From: Paratinospora sagittata
Lineage: Eukaryota > Streptophyta > Magnoliopsida > Ranunculales > Menispermaceae
Reading direction: 5' to 3'
Assembly: GCA_035771175.1 (NCBI GenBank)
Contig: CM069607.1
Coordinates: 6,932,501-6,996,500, forward strand
Length of the DNA: 64,000 nt
Positions 1-12,055 of this stretch are shown one piece after another. Below the pieces are notes generated by a model. It saw only the letters and a program-made list of their open reading frames with translations. It ran no database searches and was not told the origin of the DNA. Both the position numbers and the translations under genes were made by a program. Every line of letters begins with the position of its first letter. Positions within the stretch are counted from its first letter, which is position 1.

Positions 1-393
1 ACCATGACTATGATCGACAAAAAGGTTACATTGTGATTTAATAGCATCCCATATTACATAGAGATGAATTATATCTTTCTCCATGTTAATGTTGTTAAAG
101 CGTCAAGGCGATGCCCACACAATTCAGTCTGGTGATGGAACTACTTACACATTAACTACTAACATTGTAGCTACTCGAAAAAAAAAAAAAGAAAAAAAAA
201 AAGGTAATGCCTAGACAAAAATTAGTCTTATTTGAGCAAGGTGGTGCATAGGCGGCTTTGCACCAAGGCCACGTAAATAATATTTATTCATAGCCTTTTA
301 AATAGATAATTAAATAGTTATATATATATAATTACAATTTTGATGTTCAGTGCTTTTGTTGTCTTCTAGTGATACAAAAAGGCCATGGCAGAT

Positions 394-495
394 GACAAGA
401 AGATCAATAAAAAGAAAAAAGAAAAAAAAGAGAGAACACTAACTGACAAGAAGATCAATAAAAAGAAAAAAGAAAAGAAAGAGAGAACACTAACT
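394..495. repeat. 51-bp tandem duplication, two copies
   Basis: The unit beginning GACAAGAAGATCAATAAAAA occurs at 394 and again at 445, each ending in GAGAGAACACTAACT. The copies differ by about one base in an A-rich run, so the duplication is recent or replication-slippage derived. Confidence 0.9.
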
Positions 496-935
496 GAATA
501 TGACAACCAAAGGAGATATAATCAATAACCTTTTTGTGTTTTTCTTTGTAGGCCCAAAGGGACTCCAACACAGATAAATGAAGAAATCAACTTGCAAGGA
601 AAGAATTATAATACAAAGAAATGGTAATTCAAAGAAATATACAAGGATAAGAAGAATCCTAAACTTGGTTGGCAAATTAACTTCAAAAGTAACAAAGGGA
701 TTGATGTATTCATAAGCACATATATACTTGGGAACAATCATTTGTAATCTGTCTTTTCCATTGATGTAAACAGCAAGAGCAAGCCAAAACAATGAGATTG
801 AAGCTAAGAATCTGGCTCTAGCAATAGAAGAGAAATCTAATAGAAGAAGCTTATCATGAATTAGAGTGTAGATGTCCCACAAAGAGAGGAAACTGGAATA
901 ATGAGAACTAACTATCTCTTTTTCTTGAGGGTAGT

Positions 936-936
<1 letters not shown>

Positions 937-963
<27 letters not shown>
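937..963. repeat. (AT)n microsatellite
   Basis: An uninterrupted AT dinucleotide run, probably polymorphic between accessions. Similar short AT runs lie near 16529, 40272, 45657, 49308 and 60944. Confidence 0.95.
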
Positions 964-966
<3 letters not shown>

Positions 967-1996
967 GTCCCACTAAAAAGAACCATCCAACGCCCAACCT
1001 AAGAAGAAATTCACCCCCATTTTCTTCTTAAGCAAAGTATATTATTTCACTTTAACATCAAACACTACAAGAACAACCCGCAAGCTTAAAAAAACAATAA
1101 GCAATTACTTAGATTTTGCAAATTTGTATCATTTTATAAAAATCTCCAAAGAAACTCATGATTGTTGGTTTCCAAAAAATTTTCATAATAAAACTTTATA
1201 AAATTTAGTAGTACTGGATCAAGGAATTTTCATAGTGACAAAAAGAGATGCATTGAGGCAATGACCCTGATTGCAAGAAATGCACCGCCTTATTAAATGA
1301 CCAAAACCAGTATTCTTCATACTGCATTATTACATTAGAAATTTTCAATTCACCCAAATTAACATAGTACAACTTCTTTCCAATATATAAGAACTTGCTT
1401 ATACATTCAAACTCAACAAAGCCTTTTCCCAACTACACGAACCTACTTCCTCTACTTATACTTCCTCTACTTATAGCTCTATGAGGGGCTACGTCGACAT
1501 TTAAATTACAAGTAGTTAGATCTTTCCTAATTCTCTTTATTCGTGTAACTTTAGGTCTTCCTCAACCTTTATCAATACTGTAGATCACTCTAGATTGTTA
1601 AAAGGTCACTCTTCCTCACTAAGGCATGCAAAGGTTTTTGATATATGTGTCAGTTAGGTCAAAAAATAGTTCTTCTGACTACAAATTTGGTGCAAAAATG
1701 CCATTCAATTACAACCCTTTTTCATGATTTCTTCAAACAAAGTAGTTTAATATATACAAAAAACATCCAACTTTACTATTATTGCTCACAGTGAAGTACA
1801 TAAGCTCACACCCATTCTCCTCTTGTGATTGAACCAAAGAGTAAGTAAAGACCCTTTTTTTTTCAAAACATGGTGGCAACATACCAAACTCCACCAAAGC
1901 TCTCAACTTTACCAATAACATAAAAGATCAAAACAACAACAGCATATATATATAAAACACAGTGAAGGAGAAAATAACTTGACTGACTCACTAAAA

Positions 1997-2989
1997 TCAA
2001 GTCCCACCTGATTCCTTGTCAACGGCAGCATTGGCAGCATCCAAATTCTCATCCAAGAAAATGTCCCAATCCCCATCCCACCTAATGAAGAACTCAGTAT
2101 CCTCAAAGTACTTCACCCGGTGAACGTCTCCGGCTGGCGTAAACAGAAAATCTCCGGTAACCAGATCATACTTCTCTTCCTTTGTCAAATTCCACACCCT
2201 CTTCCTCCCATTCATCACCACCAAATCATGCCCAAACGTATGGTGGTGCGCCGGCTCCACACTCCCCGCCTTAAACCTCACTATTGCCGACGTCGGACTC
2301 TCCCTGACTATCTTCATAGACCCTCCCGGCATGATTTCCACCGGCGTAAATTCCCGGTTCTTCGCCAAGCAGCATATAGCACAGGTCACCACCGGTTCCT
2401 TGATCCGGGTCGGGTCGAACCCAATATCTGACCCGATGTCGGAAATCGCGGAAGACTCGTCGGGTTTCTCGATGTGGGTCGGGTCGGATCCGATCTTGGA
2501 CATCTCGGAGACGGAATCGGAGAGGAAGGAAGCGATCTCCGGTGGCCAGGGGGTGTTGGCGGAGGCGGGGCAAGGGGATTTGAAGGGGGTTTGGAGCCAG
2601 GTGTCGAGGATTCTGACGCCGACGTCGGGGGCAGTGGACGTGCCGGAGACGGCGAGGACGTTGCAGTTGTTGATGGATCGGGTGTTGACCGCGTCGTCGG
2701 CGGTGAGGCAGGTGGCGGCGTAGACGCCGGGGAACTTGTTGGCGAAGATGGAGACGCCGACGCCGGTGCCGCAGGCGACGAGGCCGCGGGTTTCGACGCC
2801 GGATGAGGTGGCGCCGGCGTAGACGCGGCGGCCGACTTCTTCTCCGACGGAGTAGTATTTGCCGGTGCCGATGTCTTCGACGTCGATGTTGAGAGAGCGG
2901 AGGTGTGCGACCAAGGCGTCTTTTAGCTCGCAGCCGAAGGAGTCGGCGCCGGCTATGATTTTGAGCGGGCGTTTGCTATCTTGCGCCAT
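1997..2989 (-). CDS. DRT102: DRT102-like protein, RpiB/LacAB sugar-isomerase domain fused to a cupin
   Basis: A single-exon 330-residue gene. Residues 1 to about 150 form an RpiB/LacA/LacB-type fold, with GADSFG at 14-19, a Cys-Gly-Thr-Gly-Val-Gly phosphate-binding loop at 73-78 and NTRSINNCN near 102-110. Residues about 215-310 form a cupin barrel, with the metal-type cluster HHHTFGHD at 248-255 and a further His at 290. This order and length match plant DRT102, named in Arabidopsis for partial complementation of UV-sensitive bacteria. Its enzymatic reaction is not settled, so an isomerase call would be inference. The linker (about 160-200) is acidic, Ser/Asp-rich and contains two similar Gly-Ser-Asp...Asp-Pro-Thr stretches. 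The ATG at 2989 is preceded by GA-rich 5' UTR. The 5' half of the gene is far more GC-rich than its surroundings, which is typical of some plant single-exon genes. Confidence 0.93.
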   Translation of the reverse strand: MAQDSKRPLKIIAGADSFGCELKDALVAHLRSLNIDVEDIGTGKYYSVGEEVGRRVYAGATSSGVETRGLVACGTGVGVSIFANKFPGVYAATCLTADDAVNTRSINNCNVLAVSGTSTAPDVGVRILDTWLQTPFKSPCPASANTPWPPEIASFLSDSVSEMSKIGSDPTHIEKPDESSAISDIGSDIGFDPTRIKEPVVTCAICCLAKNREFTPVEIMPGGSMKIVRESPTSAIVRFKAGSVEPAHHHTFGHDLVVMNGRKRVWNLTKEEKYDLVTGDFLFTPAGDVHRVKYFEDTEFFIRWDGDWDIFLDENLDAANAAVDKESGGT

Positions 2990-3594
2990 AGGGGGAGAGG
3001 TTAAGAGTGTTAAGTTTCGCGACGATGGAAAGGTCCAGTGAAGTGAGAGGAAGATGAAGAAGAAGAAGCAGAAGAAGTGGAGGTTTCTAATAAATTCACC
3101 TTCATATAAACTTAATTATCTAGGTTGCCACAGCTCTGAATGTAGGACTTATGTTGGTCCGGATTCCAAGTTCTAATTCTTTTTTATTGATACTAAAAAT
3201 GATGATAAAATTAAGAAAAAAAGGAGAAGGAGAGAAAAGAATAAAAAGTTAATTATAAGTTAAAGCATACAATTACAATAGTTAATAAGGGAGGAGATAT
3301 TAAAGAGACTAGATAAAAATTTATGATCGATTCATTTGGCGAGATGGGAGGAAGATGAATTTCTTTTCATAAGATAACGAGTTTGAGTTTTGGGATATAC
3401 TTTCATTTTCACTAAACAGGTGAAATAGTGCAAAATTTGCCTAAGATGAAGTCTTTGTATCGTGGCAATGTGTGACGATACTCACACGCTATTAAGTAGG
3501 ATGCCACAATGTCCTCTTAGTGTTGCTTGTTTCAAGTGGAATAATTTTTGTGGTGCGCGTAAGTTAGCCCAAAGGACACCACTTAAATTAATTA

Positions 3595-3650
<56 letters not shown>

Positions 3651-3675
3651 CTAAATATAAATTTAAAAGCAAAGT
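2990..3675. other. DRT102-like upstream region with (AAT)n microsatellite
   Basis: The first 100 bases are GAA-rich on the plus strand and plausibly the 5' UTR of the minus-strand gene. The rest is AT-rich promoter-side DNA ending in an (AAT)n run at 3598-3648. AAAGT at 3671-3675 is the left target-site duplication of the neighbouring retrotransposon. I see no other gene. Confidence 0.6.
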
Positions 3676-4447
3676 TGTTGGACAATATATCGTGCATGGG
3701 GTCAGGTCGATATACCGATCTGTTCTGAACATTGATACAGATCGACTCAATTGGGCACATAACCCGAACACATGGTCGGTCCTACCGACCAGGTAAATGT
3801 CACAGTCACAATGGATGACAGGTCAACAACAATAGGTCTATAAATCCAAGTCGGCATATCGTACCAATGATTACCGACCACCATTTATCGATTTTGTTGC
3901 AGACCGTATCTTCAGTATCAAGTAGCCATAATGAGAGACTACAGATCGGCATACCAACCTTTAGAGATCTCCGACTTCGAAACGGATGACGATGGAACGC
4001 CCGACCAGATAGGGATAAAGCGTGATCTATTGCGACAAGTTCGAGATTCACTCTTAATCCGAGCCTGATAAGGCTAGACACTCTACTAGTTCGACTACAA
4101 GGCTGGTAAGTCATTCTAATCCCATAAGGATTCTGGATTCGACAACAACACAACGACAAAGCCAAAGGCCTCAAGCCCTCTCTATAAAAAGACCATAACT
4201 CCTAAGGGGGAGGCAAGTAACTCTAAGCCATTATCGACTAAGTTCAGTATTACGATAGCCTACGATAGCATCAGAGGGTCTTTGGCCGACACCACACCAG
4301 TGTTCCTTACGATAGCCTACGTACTATTGTTTTTCCTCTTTCAGATAACCAACCTCCGGCCATTTCTCCAGCACTCTGACGAGTTTCAGATCAATATCTA
4401 CCCTCCACCTCATCGTCTACTGGTGTTGGTCAAATCTTGCACCAATA
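3676..4447 (+). repeat. 5' LTR of the Tat element
   Basis: A 772-bp LTR starting TGTTGGAC and ending CACCAATA, where the final CA has decayed to TA. A TATA-like TCTATAAAAA lies at 4181-4190 and would be the U3 promoter. It aligns with 14092-14921 with many substitutions and lacks the 54-bp segment present in the right LTR. Confidence 0.93.
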
Positions 4448-4468
4448 TTTGGCGTCGTCTGTGGGGAT
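4448..4468 (+). other. primer-binding-site region of the Tat element
   Basis: Directly after the LTR the sequence reads TTTGGCGTCGTCTGTGGGG, which resembles the PBS context of Tat/Athila-type elements. The primer tRNA is not determined from sequence alone. Confidence 0.6.
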
Positions 4469-4621
4469 CCACATTGCAAGTCAAAAACAGCTTTGTTGTC
4501 ACGAGTCATGATGCAAAAAATACTAGTTGAGGTGGAGCTCGTAGCAACGCCGGCGGCACCCTAAAAACAAAGGAGAAGACCACTGAAAAAGCAGTCAAAG
4601 AATTCTGCTAAGAAATCAAGG

Positions 4622-6000
4622 TTGAATGCAATAGAAAAAAAATTGGAGAAGTTGTCTCAAAACGTTCTAGAGCAGCAACGAGTGTTGAGGGAGGTACTAC
4701 TCTTACAACCACTTCAAAGTCACCTACCACATCCTAGCCTTCGACCTCAGAAGGGGGAGGAGAGTAGGTGCCGAAGTGTGACCTCGAAGAAGAGGTCGGT
4801 ACCGGGAAAACCCCATCCTAATCGTAAGTCTTTATCTGCTAAAGACTTACGTCACTCTCTGAACGCCAAGAAAAGTCACAGCTCGATTTTCTCCTAGATC
4901 AGGTCGGCTCTTCAGAGATTGACGAAACCGACCTCATACAGGTCGGTATCTGAAAAAAGAGTTGTGGCAGGAAAGCTTAATCCTGCAAAATCGATACCGA
5001 GGAAGCCGTACAGATCAGAGCATTCTGAAACTACTAGATCCGCACCTCGACACTACCACGAGTATAAGGAACTCTCTTATCCCTTTATTGAGGATATACT
5101 CCAGACACCGCTTCCAAAACACGTAAAGATCGCAGAGGTCAGAACATACAAAGGGAAGGTAGACCCCAAAGAGCACATCGAGACCTACAAGTCCTGGATG
5201 GAATTCAAGGGCTACGACGACATTACCATGTGCAAGTGCTTCCAGATCACCCTTGGTGGACCTGCTCGGAAGTGGTACCGAAAACTCAAAATTGGTTCCA
5301 TATGTTCTTTTGGGCACTTAGCTCACAAGTTCATGAACCACTTCGCTGGAAAGAAGGAAAGGGAGAAGCTTGTGAACAACTTGCTAGCCATCAAGCAAAA
5401 GAAAGGCAAACCTCTGAAGGAGTACCTTGGTCGTTTTGACGATGTACGAGTCGACTGTGATGATAAGACTGCGATCACCGCCTTCTTCGCTGGATTAAGG
5501 CCCGAGAAGTTTCATTATTCCCTTGGAAAAAAAAGGTCCAGACCTACAAAGAAATCCTGGACCGAGGTGAAAAATATATTAATGTCGACGAGCAAACCGA
5601 TGCAAAACAGAGGGTAGATGAGTTCCCGAAAAGCTCGAAGAAAAAGAAAAAGAAGAAAAAGGAATACGATTCAAAGGAGGACAACAGAGGGGGAAAAAGA
5701 TCGGATGCTGGTAGGCGAGATCAGAAGAGTAACAAAGTACCCCAAAACGTGTACTCCAACTACATGTTTCTCACTGCTTCACGAGAGCAAGTCCTCCTTG
5801 AAATCCAGAACAGAAAGTACATCCGATGGCCCATAAAGTTGAAAACACCTGCAGAACAGTTGGATAAGAAGAAGTATTGTCGATACCATTGAGACCACGA
5901 TCACGTTACCGACCAGTGCTATGATCTCAAGCAAGAGATCAAAACTCTAATCCGAAAAGGTCATCTGAGGGAATTCGTGAAAAATCCCAACCGACAGAGG
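4622..6000 (+). pseudogene. gag of the Tat element, broken
   Basis: The gag reading frame is open in pieces. The segment 4622-4897 ends in an in-frame TAG, and 4919-5617 follows in the same frame with a retrotransposon gag core (ETYKSWMEFKGYDD, then GGPARKWYRKL, then IKQKKGKPLKEYL). Beyond 5580 the sense continues in another frame (YIRWPIKLKTPAEQLDKKKY near 5815-5875) and reaches a CRYH...DQC zinc-knuckle-like motif near 5880-5920 that contains a TGA. Gag forms the particle that packages element RNA. The stops and the frameshift mean no full-length product. Confidence 0.85.
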
Positions 6001-6179
6001 ACTCTAGATGATGACCAAGTTGGGCCAGTGGGCCTGATCAAAACAATATTTGGTGAAGACCATATCGATACCTCGAACCGGGCTATGAAGGCTTACATTC
6101 GAGAATCCAGGTCGGAAGTCACGAACCTTGGGTACTGACCTGAGAAACAGAAGCGGGTCAATTTTACAATTACTTTCAC

Positions 6180-6880
6180 CAAGACATACTTCGTTCACAC
6201 GCCGACGCTTTAGTGGTCACGATGACCATAGCCAACCACAACATCCGTCGAATGTTGGTCGACAACGGTAGCTCGACAGATATTATGTACTGGTCGACGT
6301 TCAAAAAACTATGACTGACAAAAGATCAATTGAGCCCGATAGATGTCCCACTGATCAGCTTCACTGGAAACAACATCATGCCGGAAGGACGGATAACCCT
6401 ACCAATGACAACCGGTGACTCAGAGCACAAAGTCACAGTCATGACCAGGTTTTTGGTAGTAAAGTGCTCCACCGTCTACAACGCCATAATAGGATGACCC
6501 CTCCTCAATAACCTGAGAGCGGTTGTATCAACCTATCATCTGGCTCTGAAGTTCCCAGTAGAGCGAGGCGCTGGAGTGGTAAGGGGCAGCCAAAAAGAGT
6601 TCTGGGACTGCTATGTCACAGCTGTGAAGAAGAAGAAGGGACATGAGGAAAATATCAAATCTACAAAAGAACAACTAATGCTTCTAGAACATCCAGCCAA
6701 TACCGACCTCGACCCCAGGGAAGAAGTGTCAGGCCTCGAACCCTAGGATGAATGGGCGGAGGTGCAGATCGGAGAAGATTCATTAAGGACGGTTAAGATC
6801 GGTACACGAATAAGCCAATTCCTCACCGATCAGATGGTCGGTATCCTACGCGAGCACAAAGATATTTTCTTGGTCCCATG
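6180..6880 (+). pseudogene. aspartic protease region of the Tat element, broken
   Basis: Around 6250-6290 the translation gives MLVDNGSSTDIMY. Typical Tat proteases carry this motif with D-x-G-S, so Asp-Asn-Gly-Ser fits the active-site turn. Stops follow at about 6312 and 6495 and again before the RT segment. The region normally processes the gag-pol precursor. Confidence 0.75.
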
Positions 6881-6885
6881 AAGAC

Positions 6886-8195
6886 ATGCCTGGCATACAG
6901 ACTAGTGTGATGGTGCACAAGCTGAATGTCGACCCGGAAGTCAGGCCGGTCCGACAGAAAAGAAGGGTTCTCAGTTCCGACCGAGGTCAAGGTCTACAAG
7001 AAGAGGTAAACAAGTTATTGATGGCAGGCTTCATCAGAGAAGTGTTATACCCAGATTGGTTGGCCAACGTAGTAATGGTCAAGAAATCTAATGAAAAGTG
7101 GAGAACATGCGTCGACTTAACCAATCTAAACAAAGCCTGCCCAAAAAATAACTTCTCGTTGCCTCGCATCGACCAACTAGTGGATGCAACTGCAGGTCAC
7201 GAGCTGCTGAGCTTCATGGATGCGTATTTAGGGTACAACCAGATTGTGCTGAGCCGCAGAGATGAAAAGAAGACAACCTTCATTACAGACCAAGGTCTGT
7301 ATTGCTACAATGTGATGCATTTCGACCTGCAAAATGTCAGGGCTACTTATCAGAGGTTGATCAATAGCATGTTCGCGGAGAAAATTGGAGTGAACATGAA
7401 AGTCTACGTTGAAGACATGTTGGTCAAAAACGTGGAATCGACAGCTCATCCTACCAACCTGTCAGAAGTATTTATGATATTGAGAAAGTATCACATGAAG
7501 CTCAACCCAGCAAAGTGCACATTTGGAGTGAGCTATGGTAAATTCCTGGGATTCCTCATTAATCAGAGAGGAATCAAAGCCAACCACAAGATCCAGGCTC
7601 TGGTCGACATGCGGTCACACCGCACTATGAAAGAAGTCCAGAGGCTCACTGGGTGCGTAGCCGCACTGAGTAGGTTCGTCTCCAAGTCAACAGATAAATG
7701 TTTTTCGTTCTTCAAGCTGATCAAGAAGAAGGCAGCGGAGTGGACCCGTAGTGTAATAAGGCCTTGCAGGAGCTAAAGGCTTACCTAGGTCAGGCTTCTT
7801 TGCTCTCAAAACCCCTTCACAGAGAACAACTCTTCCTATACCTAGCAGTTTCGAAAGCAGTTGTTAGTTCTGCTATGGTAAGAGAAGAGCTAGGGAGCCA
7901 GAAGGCGGTTTACTACACCAACAAGTCTTTGCTCGATGCAGAGACGAGATATCCTGAGATTGAAAAGCTGGCACTAGCACTTGTCACTTTAGCTCAAAAG
8001 TTAAGACCCTACTTCCAGGCCCACACCATAGTCGTTCTCACCAAGCACCCGCTGAGACAGGTGCTCCTGAGCCTAAAAACATCCAGATGATTGACTAAGT
8101 GGGCCATTGAGTTGAATGAATTCGACATCGAGTACCGACCTCGTACAACTAGGAAGGGTCAAACATTAGCTGATTTTCTATCCGAGTTGCCTTAG
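6886..8195 (+). pseudogene. reverse transcriptase and first RNase H of the Tat element
   Basis: Reverse transcriptase motifs run in order: [45 protein letters not shown], then YVEDMLVK near 7405-7428, where the usual YVDDM has lost its first Asp (Asp to Glu). The connection and RNase H part continues after a stop at about 7774, with AVSSAMVREELG-type and YYTNKSLLDAETRYPEIEKL sequence and TKHPLRQVLL. A further stop follows near 8090. The missing catalytic Asp and the stops mean the enzyme is dead. Confidence 0.88.
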
Positions 8196-8237
8196 ATACA
8201 TCTGATTGCCAACCAGTTCCATGAAGAAACCTGGAAG

Positions 8238-8528
8238 TTGTTTGTCGACGGCTCTTCTTGCAAGCAGGGATGTGGAGCCGAAATAGTGCTCATCTTCTCC
8301 AGCGGCGAGAATCATTTGTGTGCTCTTCACTTCGATTTTTCAGCATTCAATAACGAAGCAGAATACGAAGCACTTATGGCTGGCTTGCGACGTACTCTCA
8401 GCTGGGGGGTGAACAAACTACTCGTCCACTGCGACTCTCAGCTTGTCGCGGGGCAGGTCACATTAGAGTATCAGGCCAAGGACGATAGAATGCAAGCATA
8501 TTTGAAAGAAGCACTGGCCCTGCTATGA
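8238..8528 (+). pseudogene. second (archaeal-type) RNase H of the Tat element
   Basis: The translation reads FVDGSSCKQGCGAEIVL, then NNEAEYEALMAGLRR, then LLVHCDSQLVAGQV. The Asp, Glu and Asp of an RNase H active site are visible. A second RNase H of this kind is the hallmark of the Tat lineage. It is separated from the upstream frame by stops. Confidence 0.87.
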
Positions 8529-8819
8529 AGGTTCAAGGAATACGAACTGATGCAGGTATCGAGAACGAAAAAATACCTTGGCCGACGCCCTTTCCAAGCT
8601 GGTCTCATCCTCAAAGGCCGAGCTCATGATCCAGGTCCCGATGGAATTCTTACTTGAAAGGAGTATCGAAAAAATGGGTACCAACCAACAGGTCGGCACC
8701 CTCAACCAGAACCCATCATGGATGGACCAGGTTGAAGATTTCATACGAAATGGCAACCACCCCGAGGACAAGATCAAAGCAAGAAAGTGCAAGGACAAGT
8801 TGTTAGATATTTCATCATA

Positions 8820-9918
8820 GACGATCAGCTCTGTAGGCGTAGTTTCTCTATCCCTTATCTAAGATGCCTACGAGAAGAGCAAACACGACTAGTCTTAGAG
8901 GAAATTTATGCAGGCGTATGTGGCAACCATTATGGCTGAAGGACTCTCGCGTACAAGGTTCTTCGCCAGGGTTATTATTGGCCAACAATCCACAAGGACG
9001 CTGTAAGGATAGCTAGGAAGTGCGACAGTTGCCAGAAATATGGAACAAACATCCGAGCTCCAATGGAAAATCTTTATCCAATCCAGGGCCTATGGCCTTT
9101 TGCTCATTGGGGGTGGATCTGATAGAACCCCTACCGACCTGTAAGGGTCAGGTCAAATTTGCGATTGTTGTTGTTGACTACTTCACCAAGTAGGCAGAGG
9201 TCGAACCGTTAGCAAAGATTGCTGAGCAGAAGACTGTGCGCTTCATCTGGCAATTGATCGTGTGCCGTTTTGGCATTCCGTACGCCATCATATCTTATAA
9301 GGACAAACAATTCGACAACGCAAGGTTCTGGTCATTTTGTGAGGACCTCGGTATTCGACACTTCCTTTCTACTCCAGCCCATCCTCAAGCTAATGGTCAG
9401 GTGGAAACTATGAACAAGATCATCAAGCACACATTGAAGCCCAGGCTCGAGGAAAAGAAAGGAATGTGGGTTGATGACATGCCTCAAGTCCTCTTGTCAT
9501 ACAACACAACTTCCCGAGTAGCCACAGGAGAAACGCCATTCTCCATAGAATTTGAAAGGAGGCCATCATACCGATGGAGGTCAGGATACCGACCTTAAGA
9601 ACCTTTTACTTCGACAAAGCCAGGAACATGGAGGTTCAACGCACCGACCTAAATCTACTTGAAAAAAGAATGGAACAAGCATAGCTCAAGCTAACAGCAT
9701 ACCAGCAGAGGATCTCGAAGTACTACAATGCCAAGGTGAAGCACAGAAGCTTCAAAGTCGGTGACGTAGTGTTAAGGAAGGTCATGCTGAACACATGTGA
9801 ACCTGGAGCAAGCGCCATCAGTCCCAACTGGGAAGGGCCTTACAAGATCACAGAGGTATTTCGCACAGGGGTGTACGAGCTCGAAGATTTAACTGGAAGA
9901 AGAATTTCTAAGCCCTAG
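8820..9918 (+). pseudogene. integrase of the Tat element, broken
   Basis: The HHCC zinc-binding part is visible as CGNHYG...LRQGYYWPTIHKD...RKCDSCQKY (about 8920-9040). In the catalytic core the first Asp is seen in VVVDYFTK near 9168. The usual SDNGxQF is replaced by SYKDKQF near 9293, so the second catalytic Asp is gone. The Glu is kept in ANGQVETMNK near 9390. The C-terminal part (KHRSFKVGDVVLRKV...WEGPYKI) ends in TAG at 9916-9918. Several stops interrupt it. Integrase normally inserts element DNA into the host genome. Confidence 0.87.
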
Positions 9919-10664
9919 AATGCAGAGCATCTCAAGAAGTATTACCAGTAGTAGTAGCAGTTTAGTAGCTATGTTACAGTATTTGCCGAGGTGTTGGTTA
10001 CCTCTAGTTTAATTTTTAGATTTCTACAAATGTTTGTTCGAGATTTTTCAACGATAAGTAAGAGTTTTCTTTCTACAAATCTACGTCTACGCTTAACAAA
10101 TAAAAGTGCCTTTGGAGTACCGACCAGATCGGAAGCCATCGAGAAGAAGGGTCCCGACCCTAGAATGCCTTGGGAGTACCGAGCTTTAGCTACGTACATA
10201 CCAAGAAGATGACTACGGTCAAAAGTGCCTTGGGGTTTTAACCCAGAAAGGCAGATATTACAGAAAATATAGGTCACTGACCCTTGAAGTGCCTTGGAGC
10301 GGTGAACAAACTGCTACCGAGAAGAGAACCAGATGGTTCAGATAGCAGTATTAGGGACCTTATGATGTGACAAACACTTAAAGAAATAAAGTCAAGAGAT
10401 TGGTACAAATCTATGATTCACCGACCTCATGACCCAGCAAATACTTAGAGAAAACTAAGTAAAGAGATCGACACAAAACCGTAACTTAACGACTTTATTA
10501 TGCTACAAACTCTCTGAAAAAAAGCTAAGTACAAATTTAGAGTGCAAGAAGATTAGGTTTGAACAACAACCGAAATTTTATTAAAGATCAAAGTAGAATA
10601 CAAGGAGGAACAGAGAAGATAAAACTATTAAGGCACGCAGGCCCATTACAAAAGACGCAGCCGA
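9919..10664. other. post-pol untranslated region of the Tat element
   Basis: No coding frame stands out. Motifs such as AAAGTGCCTTGG and the spaced words CCGACC/ACCGA recur in a loosely repetitive way, as in 3' regions of Tat elements. Confidence 0.5.
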
Positions 10665-12055
10665 TTAAAGCAAACCGCTACAACTCCAACCGATGGAACG
10701 ACCCACGATCTCAGTCAGACTGACTGGCTCATCATCGTCATCAGCTCTGCTCGTCTCCTCCTCGGAGTCCACAGTTTGAGGCTGCTCGGATTTCCCAAGA
10801 CCTGTGGGGTTAGCACCAGTCGGTAGCTGCTTGGAGGATGTTCCCAGAGCCGCGGGTGTAGGACCCTGGTCGGTAGAGATGTCTTTGGCCCCAACCTCCT
10901 TTTCTATTACTTCTTCTCCAGTTGCTGGGCTGGCCCACTTGTCGAAACCCTTCCAATCTACCGAGTTGCCAAAAAACTCCTCCAGATCCGCTCGGTAAAC
11001 AGTCACTACCTCGACACAAGCCGCATCTACTCGGGCCTGGCAGAGTTCCTCAACCTGGGTCTCGACAGTGGCATGAAACTGTGCTCGGTACCTAGTCAGC
11101 TCGTCCTGGACCGACTCCACTTAGATATCTTTAAGCTTCAGCTGCTCCTTAAGCTTCTTGATCTCGACATCCCGAGCTACAACCTTGGATTCTCAGATTA
11201 TCGAGATTGTCTGGGCATCCTTCACCGCACCTTGAAATTTGGCATAATGACTCTTGATGTAGCAGAGGTTGTGCATGTTCTGAGCAGCAGCCTGCAGAAC
11301 CAAGAAGAACCCAGTTAGAGATTATAGAGGAAGAACACATTAGGCAACAAAAGTGGATTAATAAGCAAACATACCTCAACCGATTTCATGAAGGCATTGG
11401 TTATGCTTTCAAACATGTCTTCATCCTTCATCGTAAGGGAGAAGACATTGGGGACATCGACTTGATAGCTGTCAATGTTCAGGCTGATGTCCCCAATCTT
11501 AGTAGTCAAGCGCTCTACCTCCCCGAAACATCACCTTCTTGGCAGCTCCCTGGTCGGTAGGAGTAGGGGACTTCGTCTTGGCCCCTACAGACCTCGTTTA
11601 CCGGGCAGGTGAGGCCTCCTGCTCTGAGGAAGCTGCCGGAGTTTTTCCCTTGGAAGCTAAAGTCTTCTTTGTCCCTGCTCGATTTTTCCCAAGTACCTGT
11701 CAAGAACGACGAAAAATATGAGTCTTTACGATGCATAATACCACCCGTTACATCTCGAGTAGGATTTTAGTCGGTATACTAGGGCAAAGTCTTGAAAATC
11801 AAATTCTGGCCACTTTCTCTCATTCAAGAGCACAAGGTAGCTCAGAATGACCCTCCACACATTGGGGTTGAACTGAGCAGGGGCAACCTTGATATGGCCA
11901 AACAGGCGACATATGGGTAACTGGGGAGGTAAAGTCAATCCATCCTCAAATAGGTTGGTGTACATAGCAACCTCTCTTTTCTTAGGGTGGCTAGCTCGAT
12001 CCTCAGAAGCAGGTGCCCTCAATCTTATGCGATTTGGTATACCGACCACCTTCCT

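Larger units (their letters stand above)
1..1996. other. intergenic region, no supported gene
   Basis: AT-rich DNA with A-rich runs, a 51-bp tandem duplication and an AT microsatellite. An open frame on the minus strand at 490-882 has hydrophobic stretches but opens with TTG and resembles no family I know. I see no splice-consistent gene here. The last few hundred bases before 1996 are likely the 3' UTR of the minus-strand DRT102-like gene. Confidence 0.6.

Noticed and set aside
490..882. 130-codon minus-strand open frame with hydrophobic stretches
   Set aside because: Opens with TTG, has no family similarity I can see and lies in AT-rich DNA where such hydrophobic frames arise by chance.
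1205..1432. 75-codon minus-strand open frame
   Set aside because: No recognisable domain, no splice context; likely chance.
2331..2806. Long plus-strand open frames inside the DRT102-like gene
   Set aside because: They are antisense shadows of a GC-rich coding sequence; Gly/Asp-rich translations have no domain.
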